A stretch of DNA of 64,000 nucleotides from Chitinophagaceae bacterium UBA1946. GTDB taxonomy: Bacteria; Bacteroidota; Bacteroidia; Chitinophagales; Chitinophagaceae. Position 1 is the first letter of the stretch. Each line of letters starts with the position of its first letter. Position numbers and translations under genes: made by a program. Below are positions 1 through 8,364 of the stretch, one piece after another. Under the pieces are notes generated by a model that saw only the letters and a program-made list of their open reading frames with translations, did not search any database and was not told where the DNA came from. The stretch is taken from positions 1 through 64,000 of the forward strand of contig DDEU01000036.1 of NCBI GenBank assembly GCA_002336815.1. The letters are read 5' to 3'.

Positions 1-2
1 GC

Positions 3-140
3 CAAACAGCTAAAACCAATACCAGTAAGGATTTCATCGAAGTCAACCTTTTGAAAAATTCCGTATTTTGGAAAACGACGCTACAACCGCTCCAGAAATT
101 GTACAAAAGGAGACTTCTGTACGGAAATGCCGACCTATAG
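3..140 (+). CDS. C-terminal tail of an unidentified protein (5' end outside window)
   Basis: Frame 3 is open from the window edge to a TAG at 138-140 and encodes about 45 residues, basic near the end (LYKRRLLYGNADL). The other two forward frames stop within the first 60 bases. The reading frame converges on hutH, and the only terminator between them serves the minus strand. I do not recognise the family. The open frame could be chance, since it is short, but its codon pattern is compatible with coding. Confidence 0.35.
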   Translation, partial: QTAKTNTSKDFIEVNLLKNSVFWKTTLQPLQKLYKRRLLYGNADL

Positions 141-141
141 G

Positions 142-171
142 AAAAAAAAAGGCCTGCTTATTCAGCAGGCC
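142..171 (-). terminator. Rho-independent terminator of hutH
   Basis: A perfect 7-bp stem (GGCCTGC at 151-157 with GCAGGCC at 165-171) is followed on the minus strand by a run of nine T (A-run 142-150 on the plus strand). It lies about 22 bases past the hutH stop codon. Confidence 0.85.
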
Positions 172-193
172 AGGTCATCTTAATAATTCGATA

Positions 194-1687
194 TTATAAT
201 TGGTAAGTCCTGGTAAATGCAACTGCCTTCATCATATCATCTCTCAGCAGGCGATCCGCTTCATTAAAAGACACTTCCTTTCTGAAGGCTGTCATCAGCT
301 TTTCAATAGCCGGGGAACTTTTGAGCGGCCGGCGGAATTCAAGGGCCTGGGCTGCGGTAAGCAATTCAATGGCCAGTACTTTCTCCACATTGTCCACTAC
401 CCTTTTGCATTTTGTTGCTGCATTGGCCCCCATGCTTACATGATCTTCCTGGTTATTGCTGGAAGAAATAGAATCTACACTGGCAGGCGTACACAATTGT
501 TTGTTCTCACTTACAATGCCGGCAGCAGTATACTGCGGTATCATGAAGCCGGAATGCAGGCCCGGCTGCTTGATGAGGAACAGCGGCAGGTTGTGCTGGC
601 CGCTGATCAACTGGTAGGTTCTTCTTTCAGAGATACTGGCCAGTTCGCTCATGGCGATGCATAAAAAATCAAGCGCTAACGCCAACGGTTGCCCGTGAAA
701 ATTGCCCCCGCTTACGATCAGGTCTTCGTCCGGGAAAATATTGGGATTGTCTGTTACAGAATTGATCTCTTTAATAAACACATTGAGCACATGATCAAAG
801 GTATCTTTTGAAGCCCCGTGTACCTGCGGTACACAACGGAATGAGTAAGGATCCTGTACCTGGGCCTTTTTGCCGGCCATTATAGCACTGCCTTCCAGCA
901 GGGAACTCAATCTTTTTGCGGTATCAACCTGTCCTTTGTGCGGCCGGATGGAATGGATCTTTTCGTGCAGCGGACTTGCCACGCAATCAAATGCATCAAA
1001 AGAAATGGCAGCGATCATATCTGCCCATTGCAGCAGCCGGTCGCTTTGTACAAGGTTGTACATACCATAGGCTGTCATAAACTGGGTGCCGTTGATCAGG
1101 GCCAGTCCTTCCTTGCTTTTCAGATGCAGCGGTTGCCAGCCAAATTCATGGAAGGCTTCCGCAGCCTGCATTTTTCTGCCCCCATGGTACACTTCTCCCA
1201 TCCCGATGAGTGGTAAACTTAAATGACTCAGCGGGGCAAGATCGCCGGATGCTCCCAGGGATCCCTGTGTATAGATCACCGGCAGCACATCATTGTTGTA
1301 CATATCTGCCAGGCGTTTAACGGTTGCTGTTTGCACACCCGAATGGCCATAACTGAGCGATTTGATCTTGAGCGCCAGCATGAGTTTTACAATCTCCTGC
1401 GGCACTTCTTCTCCCATGCCACAGGCATGTGATTTCAACAGGTTGCTCTGCAGTTCCTCCAGTTGATCATTATTGATCTGTACATTTTGTAAGTATCCAA
1501 AGCCGGTATTAATGCCGTAGAACGCTTCATTGCCCGAAGCAAGTTTGCTGTCGAGATAAGAGCGGCAGTCGGCTATTTTTTGGTAGGCATCGGTGGTTAC
1601 TTCCACCGGCTGGTTGTTGAAAAGTAGTTTTTTGATCGTTTCAAACCCGGTATGACCGTCATCCAGTAATAAATGTTCTTGGCTCAT
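194..1687 (-). CDS. hutH: Histidine ammonia-lyase
   Basis: 497 residues, normal length for the aromatic ammonia-lyase family. The enzyme deaminates L-histidine to urocanate and ammonia in the cytoplasm, the first step of histidine catabolism. The MIO prosthetic group forms from the Ala-Ser-Gly at residues 146-148 (GSLGASGDLAPL), and the catalytic tyrosine lies in FYGINTGFG near residue 57. Ser-His in KSHACG (about 86-87) is the substrate-selectivity pair typical of histidine rather than tyrosine or phenylalanine lyases. The open frame extends upstream to 1738, but a TACATTTG box (complement of 1736-1743) would start transcription near 1729. The ATG at 1687 (MSQEHLLL) is therefore the better start. 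No hutU, hutI or hutG lies in the window, so the rest of the pathway must be elsewhere. Confidence 0.95.
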   Translation of the reverse strand: MSQEHLLLDDGHTGFETIKKLLFNNQPVEVTTDAYQKIADCRSYLDSKLASGNEAFYGINTGFGYLQNVQINNDQLEELQSNLLKSHACGMGEEVPQEIVKLMLALKIKSLSYGHSGVQTATVKRLADMYNNDVLPVIYTQGSLGASGDLAPLSHLSLPLIGMGEVYHGGRKMQAAEAFHEFGWQPLHLKSKEGLALINGTQFMTAYGMYNLVQSDRLLQWADMIAAISFDAFDCVASPLHEKIHSIRPHKGQVDTAKRLSSLLEGSAIMAGKKAQVQDPYSFRCVPQVHGASKDTFDHVLNVFIKEINSVTDNPNIFPDEDLIVSGGNFHGQPLALALDFLCIAMSELASISERRTYQLISGQHNLPLFLIKQPGLHSGFMIPQYTAAGIVSENKQLCTPASVDSISSSNNQEDHVSMGANAATKCKRVVDNVEKVLAIELLTAAQALEFRRPLKSSPAIEKLMTAFRKEVSFNEADRLLRDDMMKAVAFTRTYQL

Positions 1688-1735
1688 GCAACATCGTCCC
1701 GCAGGAGTTTTTAATAAATGAATATTGTGCGGCCT

Positions 1736-1743
1736 CAAATGTA
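1736..1743 (-). promoter_or_regulatory. hutH promoter -7 box (TACATTTG)
   Basis: Minus-strand TACATTTG fits the Bacteroidetes TAnnTTTG -7 consensus and would start transcription about 7 bases further, giving a 5' leader of about 42 bases to the ATG at 1687. No clear -33 TTG was seen at good spacing. Confidence 0.5.
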
Positions 1744-1771
1744 ATATAAAAACGGCACTACTTCTCCGGGG

Positions 1772-2386
1772 CTATCCTCTCCTTCTTTCGAGCAATACCA
1801 TCATCATCAAACCGAGCAATACCCGGTCTTCTTCTCCTTTTTCAAATTCGGCTTCCTTATGCAGGGTGAATTTCCGTCCCCAAAAAGAAGCGTCTTTTTT
1901 AAAAGAACATACCAGGGTGCCATCCGGCCTGGTAACGGTATAGGCAGGATTAAAAAGGTAACCGGAAAAGATCCCCAGCAAAGGCACTTCGCTCAACATG
2001 CCGTCCCAAACTTTTACCCAGGCATTTTTTTCTTTTATGAAAAGCCCCTGCTGATCGTTCTCATCAAACAATAAATAACTGGCCCGCCACAACGACTTCC
2101 ATCCTTTACGCACCAGCCTGCCCAGGTTTCTTCCGGCGGCATCGGTAAAAGAATAGGAAGTATTGAAGTCGAGCCACTGGTTGGCACGTATCTCGTACTT
2201 AAGGTCTGCCTGCCCCGTATCGCTGAATACCTGTACATGTTCCTTTAGTTTGAACATCTTTTGCCTGGCGTAAGCAATGGTATTACCCAGCGCATCGGTA
2301 GCGGTAAAATCATTGTGAAGGGTGGCGATCTTAAACTGCAGGTGAAGTGGGTAATGGTGCTGATCAGGCAGGTTGGTTGCCGGCAT
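1772..2386 (-). CDS. LURP-one-related / scramblase-like protein
   Basis: 204 residues, no signal peptide. The pattern of short beta strands with D-x-x-G-N and FDEND-type turns (FTATDALGNTIAYARQKMF, FTDAAGRNLGRLVRKGWKS, YLLFDENDQQGLFIKE, YTVTRPDGTLVCSFKKDASF) is that of the LURP-one-related/Tubby-like beta-barrel fold (YxjI group). Members are small cytoplasmic proteins of uncertain role, some related to phospholipid scramblases. It follows tcdA on the same strand after 51 bases and may be co-transcribed with it. The fold assignment is by resemblance and the function is unknown. Confidence 0.75.
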   Translation of the reverse strand: MPATNLPDQHHYPLHLQFKIATLHNDFTATDALGNTIAYARQKMFKLKEHVQVFSDTGQADLKYEIRANQWLDFNTSYSFTDAAGRNLGRLVRKGWKSLWRASYLLFDENDQQGLFIKEKNAWVKVWDGMLSEVPLLGIFSGYLFNPAYTVTRPDGTLVCSFKKDASFWGRKFTLHKEAEFEKGEEDRVLLGLMMMVLLERRRG

Positions 2387-2437
2387 ATGATAAAAGGTTA
2401 AATGAATAACAATGATAACTAAAAGAATTGATATGTA

Positions 2438-3172
2438 TTACACAGTCACGTCCTTTTCAAGCAGGTCACGGATCACCACGCTGGCCACCATGCAGCCAAA
2501 TATGGCGGGCATGTAGCTGATGGTACCAATGATGGATTTTTTGGGGAAAGCTTTTTCTGTTTCAATGATCCTGCTCTGATCTACATCTTCCGGCGAAAAC
2601 ACCACCTGCACACCGGAGTAGATCCCTTCCTTATGCAGGTATTTGCGTACATAACGGGCAAGGTTACACTTATAACTTCTGGAGATATCTGCCACCTCTA
2701 TTTTCAGCGGATCCAGTTTACCGCCTGCCCCCAGCGAACTCACCACCGATATCTTCCGGTCGATGCAGGCTTTTATGAACCATACTTTCGGGCTAAGCGT
2801 ATCGATACAGTCAACAGCATAATCAAAGGCCTGCGATTCAACCAGGGCAATTGTTTTTTCTTCTTTTATAAAATCGGTGATAACCGTTAGCGCCAGGTTG
2901 GGATTAATATCCTTCAACCGTTCCGCCATCACTTCGGCTTTTAGTTTGCCCGCCGTGCTGTGAAGCGCCGCTACCTGCCGGTTGCAGTTGCTCAGGTCTA
3001 CTGCATCACCATCCACAATGGTAATGCGTCCAACGCCGGCCCTGGCGATCATTTCTGCACAGATGCCGCCTACTCCCCCCAGCCCAACGATCAGCACATT
3101 TTTGTTGATCAGCTGTTCCAGCTTTTCTTCTCCAAGCAGCAGCTCTGTTCTGCTCATCCAGTATGGTATCAT
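2438..3172 (-). CDS. tcdA: tRNA threonylcarbamoyladenosine dehydratase (E1-like ThiF family)
   Basis: 244 residues. The N-terminal Rossmann nucleotide-binding motif VGLGGVGGICAE is followed by the acidic ribose-binding segment TIVDGDAVDLSNCNRQ, which is diagnostic of ThiF/E1-like enzymes. The SRTELLLGEEKLEQL start and IIGTISYMPAIFG end match the TcdA (CsdL/YgdL) subgroup. That enzyme uses ATP to dehydrate N6-threonylcarbamoyladenosine-37 of tRNA to its cyclic form. The frame runs to a TTG at 3181, but the ATG at 3172 (MIPYWMSRTELL) fits the family better; MSRTELL at 3157 is possible. A minus-strand TATATTTG box at 3244-3237 supplies a likely promoter. Confidence 0.88.
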   Translation of the reverse strand: MIPYWMSRTELLLGEEKLEQLINKNVLIVGLGGVGGICAEMIARAGVGRITIVDGDAVDLSNCNRQVAALHSTAGKLKAEVMAERLKDINPNLALTVITDFIKEEKTIALVESQAFDYAVDCIDTLSPKVWFIKACIDRKISVVSSLGAGGKLDPLKIEVADISRSYKCNLARYVRKYLHKEGIYSGVQVVFSPEDVDQSRIIETEKAFPKKSIIGTISYMPAIFGCMVASVVIRDLLEKDVTV

Positions 3173-3236
3173 ATCAAACAATCATTTTAACGTTAACTGC
3201 CTGTAACGGCGATAACAGTGTTATAAAAAAGCAGCG

Positions 3237-3244
3237 CAAATATA
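3237..3244 (-). promoter_or_regulatory. tcdA promoter -7 box (TATATTTG)
   Basis: Minus-strand TATATTTG matches TAnnTTTG. The predicted start near 3230 gives a leader of about 58 bases to the tcdA ATG at 3172. Confidence 0.45.
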
Positions 3245-3388
3245 AACGGTTGTTTTTACCGGGCGGTTGAAAAAGCTATGACTACCATTCAATTGATCAA
3301 ATGTTGTAAACAACTACCCAATAAAGTTTATCACCCCTTTAAAACCATCAGGTATAATCAGTTATTTTGTTACTGCAAAATTGATGGA

Positions 3389-4396
3389 ATGAACAAACAC
3401 CTGAAAGTATGGATGGCGCCATTGTTACTGATGCTCGTCACGAAGTGCGCCATGGCACAATCAATCACAATAGTGGCCGAAAATAAGAATACTTCATTGC
3501 GTGGGCTCAGTGTGGTGAACGACCGGGTGATATGGGCAAGTGGCAGCAACGGTACCGTGGCCCGGAGCCTCGACAGCGGCAAAACATGGAAATGGTTAAC
3601 GGTGAAAGGTTTTGAAAAAAATGATTTTCGTGATATCGAAGCCTTTGATGAAACCTCGGCTGTGATCATGGCCATTGGCGAGCCAGCGTATATACTACGA
3701 ACCTCCGATGCCGGCGATACCTGGAAAGTGGTGCTGGAAGATCATACCAAAGGGATGTTCCTGGATGCGATGGAATTCTGGAACGAAATGAGTGGGATTG
3801 TAGTGGGCGACCCTGTGAACGGCAAATTTTTCATTGCAAGAAGTTTCAACGGCGGCATCACCTGGCGCAGCATTCCTGATGGTAATTATCCGCTGGCCGA
3901 CAGTGCGGAAGCCATGTTTGCCAGCAGCGGAACCAATATCCGGAAACTGAATAACCAGGAAGCCGTGTTTGTGAGTGGTGGATCCAAAAGCCGGCTTTTT
4001 ATCCGGAATCATCAGGTTGACCTTCCTATCCTGCAGGGCAGGGAGACCACCGGGGCCAATTCCATCGCTGTTAAAAATGGCAAACTGCTGGTGATCGTTG
4101 GTGGTGATTTTAACGCACCAAACAGTACGGAGAAGAATTGTGTGATCAGCAGGGATGCCGGTAAAACTTTTACCATCCCGTTAGTACCACCACATGGCTA
4201 CCGCAGCTGCGTGGAATATATTGGAAAAAAGAGCTGGTTTTGCTGCGGACTGAATGGCATAGATAAAAGCAGTGATGATGGCAATACCTGGCAACTCATC
4301 AGTAATGAAAGCTTTCATGTATGCAGGAAAGCAAAAGAAGGCAAGGCTGTTTTTTTTGCCGGCAAGGGCGGAAGGATCGGGAAGTTGGGAGGATGA
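3389..4396 (+). CDS. Secreted YCF48-like / BNR-repeat beta-propeller protein
   Basis: 335 residues from the ATG at 3389, which gives a standard signal peptide (MNKHLKVWMAPLLLMLV then CAMAQS). The longer frame from 3278 adds an unlikely N-terminus. Asp-box repeats S-x-D-x-G-x-T-W recur about every 45-50 residues: DSGKTWKW, SDAGDTWKVV, FNGGITWRSI, RDAGKTFTI, SDDGNTWQLI. This is the pattern of photosystem II assembly factor YCF48-like and sialidase-type propellers. In Bacteroidetes such exported proteins are common and mostly uncharacterised; no catalytic residues of a sialidase are evident. A 7-base tandem repeat array begins immediately after the TGA stop. Confidence 0.8.
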   Translation: MNKHLKVWMAPLLLMLVTKCAMAQSITIVAENKNTSLRGLSVVNDRVIWASGSNGTVARSLDSGKTWKWLTVKGFEKNDFRDIEAFDETSAVIMAIGEPAYILRTSDAGDTWKVVLEDHTKGMFLDAMEFWNEMSGIVVGDPVNGKFFIARSFNGGITWRSIPDGNYPLADSAEAMFASSGTNIRKLNNQEAVFVSGGSKSRLFIRNHQVDLPILQGRETTGANSIAVKNGKLLVIVGGDFNAPNSTEKNCVISRDAGKTFTIPLVPPHGYRSCVEYIGKKSWFCCGLNGIDKSSDDGNTWQLISNESFHVCRKAKEGKAVFFAGKGGRIGKLGG

Positions 4397-4459
4397 GGTG
4401 TAGGGTTTAAGGTGTAGGGTTGAAGGTTGAAGATTGAAGGTTGAAGGTTTGAGGTTGAA
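4397..4459. repeat. Tandem 7-base repeat array, consensus GGTTGAA
   Basis: Nine consecutive heptamers run from 4397, the first base after the upstream stop codon, to 4459; five are GGTTGAA or differ by one base. Degenerate units continue to about 4500. A spurious minus-strand frame reads through the repeat. It belongs to the same class of 7-base arrays as those at 35.7, 48.9, 49.4 and 62.9 kb, with a different unit. Confidence 0.85.
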
Positions 4460-4626
4460 AGTTGTTGAATATGGTTGAAGATTGGGATGCAGGGTAAAAG
4501 ATTGCTCAATGTGTTTGACTGGGGCATGATAAAAAAGGAAGACAGTGCGCCAGGTTAATATCTTTGCTGACCGGACCATATACAAATATTTCCCTCGGTA
4601 GAATGACCGCTCTGAATTTACAACCA

Positions 4627-4959
4627 CTATTTTTTAAACATAAAATATACAGCTCCTAATAAAAACGCAAAGCTTACCAGGTATTTCCAGTGAAAAGGTT
4701 CTTTAAGGTACAGCACTGCGAATACAGAGAATACAACCAGCGTGATTACCTCCTGTACAATCTTCAACTGGAAGCCACTTACACCATTGGTATAGCCAAG
4801 CCGGTTAGCCGGTACCATCAGGCAATATTCAAAAAAAGCAATCCCCCAACTTACCAAAATTGCCTTCCATAAGGGCACATTGGATTCTTTTAAATGCCCG
4901 TACCATGCAAACGTCATAAAAATATTAGAGAACAGTAAAAGCGCTACCGTACGTATCAT
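4627..4959 (-). CDS. DUF486 family small membrane protein (DMT-like)
   Basis: 110 residues with four predicted membrane helices: TVALLLFSNIFMTFAWYGHL, AILVSWGIAFFEYCLMVPA, VQEVITLVVFSVFAVLYL and YLVSFAFLLGAVYFMF. The N-terminal NIFMTFAWYGHLK and central EYCLMVPANRLGY are hallmarks of DUF486, a family of four-helix proteins distantly related to drug/metabolite transporters. Substrate and role are unknown. It appears monocistronic: a TAGATTTG box lies just upstream and the neighbouring gene diverges. Confidence 0.85.
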   Translation of the reverse strand: MIRTVALLLFSNIFMTFAWYGHLKESNVPLWKAILVSWGIAFFEYCLMVPANRLGYTNGVSGFQLKIVQEVITLVVFSVFAVLYLKEPFHWKYLVSFAFLLGAVYFMFKK

Positions 4960-4978
4960 ACCCGTATTTTTTTGAAAA

Positions 4979-5012
4979 CAAATCTAATAAAGCATCCATA
5001 AAGTATGCCCAA
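4979..5012 (-). promoter_or_regulatory. Promoter of the DUF486 gene
   Basis: On the minus strand a TTG at 5012-5010 and TAGATTTG at 4986-4979 are separated by 23 bases, matching the -33 TTG and -7 TAnnTTTG elements of Bacteroidetes. Predicted transcription start near 4972, 13 bases before the ATG. Confidence 0.5.
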
Positions 5013-5080
5013 TTAAATAAAAATATCATTTGGCATGATTTTGGAAAATTTAGCTTGTTCACCTGTGGTGATAACTTATA

Positions 5081-5113
5081 TTGCAGAAATTTAATTTCAG
5101 TTTTATACATTTG
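5081..5113 (+). promoter_or_regulatory. Promoter of the coiled-coil protein gene
   Basis: TTG at 5081-5083 and TACATTTG at 5106-5113, spaced by 22 bases, match the Bacteroidetes -33/-7 pattern. The predicted start near 5120 leaves a leader of about 40 bases to the ATG at 5161. Confidence 0.55.
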
Positions 5114-5160
5114 TTTGCCTAACCTGGCATTACCCCATTAAATAATTAAAAACAAGAACA

Positions 5161-6153
5161 ATGGCATTTGAAAATTTTCCTTCGGCTACAGGAACTCCCC
5201 CGCCGCCTCCAGAATCCCCCAAAACAGACTGGCGCTTTTTCTTAACGATCGGTTTGGTAATAGCCTTACTTGGCACCTGGGGCTATATCATCTGGGATAA
5301 AAGCCGTGTAAAAGAAACCATCCAGCAGAAAGACACACAGTATGCATCCGTAGTAACAGAAAAAGATAATTTAAAAGGTTTGCTTGATGAAGCTACCATG
5401 CGCTATGATGAATTAAAAACCTCCAATGCAAAAAAAGACAGCACCATCACTGCAAAGGACAGGGAAATAGCTGATAAGAAAGCGAAGATCCAGGCCATCC
5501 TTTCCAAATCCAATGCTACCAAAGAAGAATTGGCCCAGGCTAAATTGATGATCGCATCGCTCAACGATGACATCGCTTCTTACAAGATACAGGTAGAAAC
5601 ACTGAAAGGAGAAAACCTTGCACTTACCAAAGAAAAAGAGGCCGTTACCGAACAGAGAAATACGGTTCAAAAGAATTTCGATTCTGCAAAATCTGCGCTC
5701 AAACAAAGAGACGATATCATTGATGTGGGTTCTACACTTCATGCATCCAGCTTTAATATTGTTGGTATCGATGAAAAGAAAGGTGGAAAAGAAAAAGAAA
5801 CTACCAAGGCAAAGAAAGCAGATAAATTAAGGATCTCTTTTAACCTTGATGAAAACAGGATATCCCAGTCCGGCTCAAAAGAATTATACATCACCATTAC
5901 TGGTCCTGATGGCAAGCCGGTAGCGGTTGAAGCCATGGGCTCCGGTATGTTCACTACAAGGGAAGAAGGTGAAAAGATCTATACACAAAAAGTAACGATC
6001 AACTATACACAGGGACAAAAACAAACCGTAAGTTTCGACTGGAAACAGAATGCTACTTTTGAAGTAGGTAACTACAAGATCGAAGTGTATCACAACGGTT
6101 TTAAAATTGGTGAAGGCATTGCCGTATTAAAGAAAGCAGGACTTTTTGGATAA
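5161..6153 (+). CDS. Membrane-anchored coiled-coil protein, hypothetical
   Basis: 330 residues. A proline-rich cytoplasmic N-terminus (GTPPPPPESPKTD, residues 11-23) precedes one membrane helix (FFLTIGLVIALLGTWGYIIW, about 27-46). A long charged heptad-rich segment, about 50-190, is almost certainly a coiled coil. A basic linker (EKKGGKEKETTKAKKADK) leads to a C-terminal beta-rich domain with ELYITITGPDGKPV and GNYKIEVYHNGFKIGEG. The architecture suggests a single-pass envelope protein with a periplasmic coiled coil and a small beta-sandwich. Similar proteins are widespread in Bacteroidetes as conserved hypotheticals. I cannot assign a function. It has its own promoter and a strong terminator. 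Confidence 0.85.
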   Translation: MAFENFPSATGTPPPPPESPKTDWRFFLTIGLVIALLGTWGYIIWDKSRVKETIQQKDTQYASVVTEKDNLKGLLDEATMRYDELKTSNAKKDSTITAKDREIADKKAKIQAILSKSNATKEELAQAKLMIASLNDDIASYKIQVETLKGENLALTKEKEAVTEQRNTVQKNFDSAKSALKQRDDIIDVGSTLHASSFNIVGIDEKKGGKEKETTKAKKADKLRISFNLDENRISQSGSKELYITITGPDGKPVAVEAMGSGMFTTREEGEKIYTQKVTINYTQGQKQTVSFDWKQNATFEVGNYKIEVYHNGFKIGEGIAVLKKAGLFG

Positions 6154-6176
6154 TTCATTTCCTGAAATATAATTTC

Positions 6177-6208
6177 AAAAAAAGGGTTCCCTGGCGGGAA
6201 CCCTTTTT
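6177..6208 (+). terminator. Bidirectional rho-independent terminator
   Basis: A perfect 8-bp stem GGGTTCCC (6184-6191) with GGGAACCC (6196-6203) and a 4-base loop has five T on its 3' side and seven A on its 5' side. It can stop both the coiled-coil gene and the convergent GH26-like gene. Confidence 0.9.
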
Positions 6209-6231
6209 AATTGTGAAGTCTTTTCTCAGTG

Positions 6232-7950
6232 TCAGTATCTGTAAGATGTTTTTAGCTGTTTTAAGAAAGCCGAAAATGTACCGGGCGTAACTGCCCAGTC
6301 AGGTGCTTCAATATCCCCCCAGGCTTTGGGATTGTCTGCATCATTAAAATAACTGATACCTGTTATTTCCGCATTCGATTCAATGGTAGCAGCCGCTGCA
6401 GTGAGCCACTGGTCTTTATAATCTTTCGGACCTTTCACTCCAAACTCCGTAATGAAAAGTGGTTTGTTTGAAAACCAGATGCGCCTGTACTTTCGTTTGA
6501 ATATCGTTTCAAACGACTCCTGCTTATTGTGATCGGTGATGTTCTTGTCCGGCAGGCCATAAATGGCAATGCTGGTATAATCAACCACATCGCTGCCCGG
6601 CCAGAACTCCATAGAGCCCCGGTCGCCTGCCGGCCCCCATACAAATAATATATTACCGGGGTTTTTATCCCTGATGAAATTTACAAAGTAACGGTAACAC
6701 TTAATGTACTGCAGCGGATCCTGGCTTTGCCATGGATACCTTTTGATAGGGATCTCCATTTCGTGCAGCCAGCGCAGGTAAATCGTTTTATCGGTGACAG
6801 ATGACAGCACCGCATAGAGCTGGTTGAATACACTGTCATACTTTCCTGCCAGTATATTGGCCATGAGTTCGGTGTCTTTCGACAGCTTTTTATCCCTCCA
6901 TGGTTCCATCGTTACGATCACGTGATGGTTTCTTGATACAGCACTGTCAAATTTTTTCCTGAACGAACCAGATTTTAAAAATTCAAGGTTCACGAAAATA
7001 TGCTCTGTAGTTACCGGCACGCTATCGGTCAATTTTCCCTGCGGATCAAATACAGCAACAGTTAAGGTGCCGGCTTTTCTTAAGGTACTGTCTGCTTTTT
7101 CTTTATCTGCAGCATTCATGTCAAGGTATTCAATCGCTTTATTCTGTCGGATGTAGCCTACCGCAGCATTAAAATCAGCCTGTATAAAATCAGCCGTATT
7201 GATTTTCTCTGAACCGATTACCAGTGCCGGTTTATCAAAAAAACGCAGGCGGTGCAGCTTGCGGAAGATGAGTTGCTGCATGTTTTTTTCTTCAGGATAA
7301 TTGTCCGTCATGCTTTCTGATTTACCCTTTAAGGTTACAGAAACGAGGTCAACCCACCTAGCACCGGGCCAGTACTCTTCTGTACCGGGATAGCCTGCCG
7401 GTGCCCACACCATCTTAACAGCGGGAGCCACCGCTTTTAGGTGCTCAGAAAAATGGCGAAATGCCTTTGCATAGGTTGCTGCGCCCTGCATCTGCCAGGG
7501 ATATCGGTTCACATATACTTCCATATCGGGATTCAACCGCAGCATCACCAATGCTTTTTGCACGGACAGCAATTCACCCAGCTTTTTAATCTTGGTATCA
7601 TACAGGCCATTCTCAATACGGTTAAGTACATTTTCTTTTGAGAACTTACCCTGGGCAGGCCATGTTTCTACCGTGATCAGCACTGCCGGGGCATTGCCAA
7701 TCGTTGTTTTGAGCTGTTCCGCAAAATCAACAGCCTGCTCATTGTTCCATCGCAACGTGATACTCCTGCAGTTACCTACCCAGCCTGCGGGGCTGCTATC
7801 ATTACGGTCGTATAAAGCCAACAGGGGCTCCTCTCCTCTTTCGGCGATCACATCGGTTGTACCACGCCCAAAAAAGATCTTGTAACCGGCAAAAGCTGCT
7901 GCTGCAACAATCACCGGCAACAACAACCATATTTTCTTATGCTTCATCAT
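6232..7950 (-). CDS. Membrane-anchored protein with two GH26-like domains (beta-mannanase-like)
   Basis: 572 residues. An N-terminal hydrophobic segment (IWLLLPVIVAAAAFAGYKIF, about 7-26) with no A-Q cleavage site suggests an anchor. Two TIM-barrel-like domains follow, about 40-285 and 315-572. The second keeps the GH26 acid/base motif WLHEME (Glu397) and the nucleophile motif ITEFG (Glu502), so it may be an active glycosidase acting on a beta-1,4-mannan-like or related glycan. The first aligns with it (LRLNPDMEVYVNRYPW against LRWLHEMEIPIKRYPW) but has Asp for the acid/base Glu and VIGSEK instead of ITEFG, so it is probably non-catalytic. It diverges from the GH2-like lipoprotein and glycosyltransferase genes and probably works on their product. 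Substrate is inferred only from family. Confidence 0.8.
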   Translation of the reverse strand: MMKHKKIWLLLPVIVAAAAFAGYKIFFGRGTTDVIAERGEEPLLALYDRNDSSPAGWVGNCRSITLRWNNEQAVDFAEQLKTTIGNAPAVLITVETWPAQGKFSKENVLNRIENGLYDTKIKKLGELLSVQKALVMLRLNPDMEVYVNRYPWQMQGAATYAKAFRHFSEHLKAVAPAVKMVWAPAGYPGTEEYWPGARWVDLVSVTLKGKSESMTDNYPEEKNMQQLIFRKLHRLRFFDKPALVIGSEKINTADFIQADFNAAVGYIRQNKAIEYLDMNAADKEKADSTLRKAGTLTVAVFDPQGKLTDSVPVTTEHIFVNLEFLKSGSFRKKFDSAVSRNHHVIVTMEPWRDKKLSKDTELMANILAGKYDSVFNQLYAVLSSVTDKTIYLRWLHEMEIPIKRYPWQSQDPLQYIKCYRYFVNFIRDKNPGNILFVWGPAGDRGSMEFWPGSDVVDYTSIAIYGLPDKNITDHNKQESFETIFKRKYRRIWFSNKPLFITEFGVKGPKDYKDQWLTAAAATIESNAEITGISYFNDADNPKAWGDIEAPDWAVTPGTFSAFLKQLKTSYRY

Positions 7951-8364
7951 TATAAAGTCTACTTTATTTTAAGGTGCAGCTTCGACCAGCTGTTTCCTCT
8001 TGTTCCAATCTAATTAATTCAACAACCGGTTTTTCGACGGGGTGATTTCATGAATGCAATATACCGGGCTTCACTCGTATTCCGTTCAGATCAAGTCACT
8101 TAAAGCTGTTCAGGGTGCAGTAATCCAGGCATCTACCCAATAATGGGTGTATCAAAAAAACACATTGCAACAGGTTCCGTTTTTATTAATTCCTTCTTTA
8201 AAAAAATGAAGCCGAATGCAAAGAAAGTTGACTGAATTGGATTTTTTGGCACCATAGCGTCAAAATTTCCCCTTACTAAATACCAATTGTCATTCTTACA
8301 CGTTAAATAAAAAAAATACTATATTGATCAAACTTAACAATATAATAATATCGTAAACTTAATA
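7951..8364. other. Divergent intergenic region of the polysaccharide locus
   Basis: 414 bases, AT-rich toward the right end, with no convincing open frame. The only -7-like sequence found is a minus-strand TAAGTTTG (8336-8329), which would give a long leader of about 370 bases for the GH26-like gene. No matching -33 box was seen. It must hold promoters for both directions. Confidence 0.5.

Noticed and set aside
4181..4627. Minus-strand open frame of 148 codons rich in NLQPSTFNL repeats
   Set aside because: It is a translation of the 7-base repeat array and the antisense of the YCF48-like gene; the repeating protein is an effect of the DNA repeat.
4925..5110. 61-codon minus-strand frame ahead of the DUF486 gene
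   Set aside because: It overlaps the promoter boxes of both neighbours and has no recognisable feature.
8329..8336. TAAGTTTG as promoter for the GH26-like gene
   Set aside because: It would give a leader of about 370 bases and has no -33 partner; kept only as a note in the intergenic entry.
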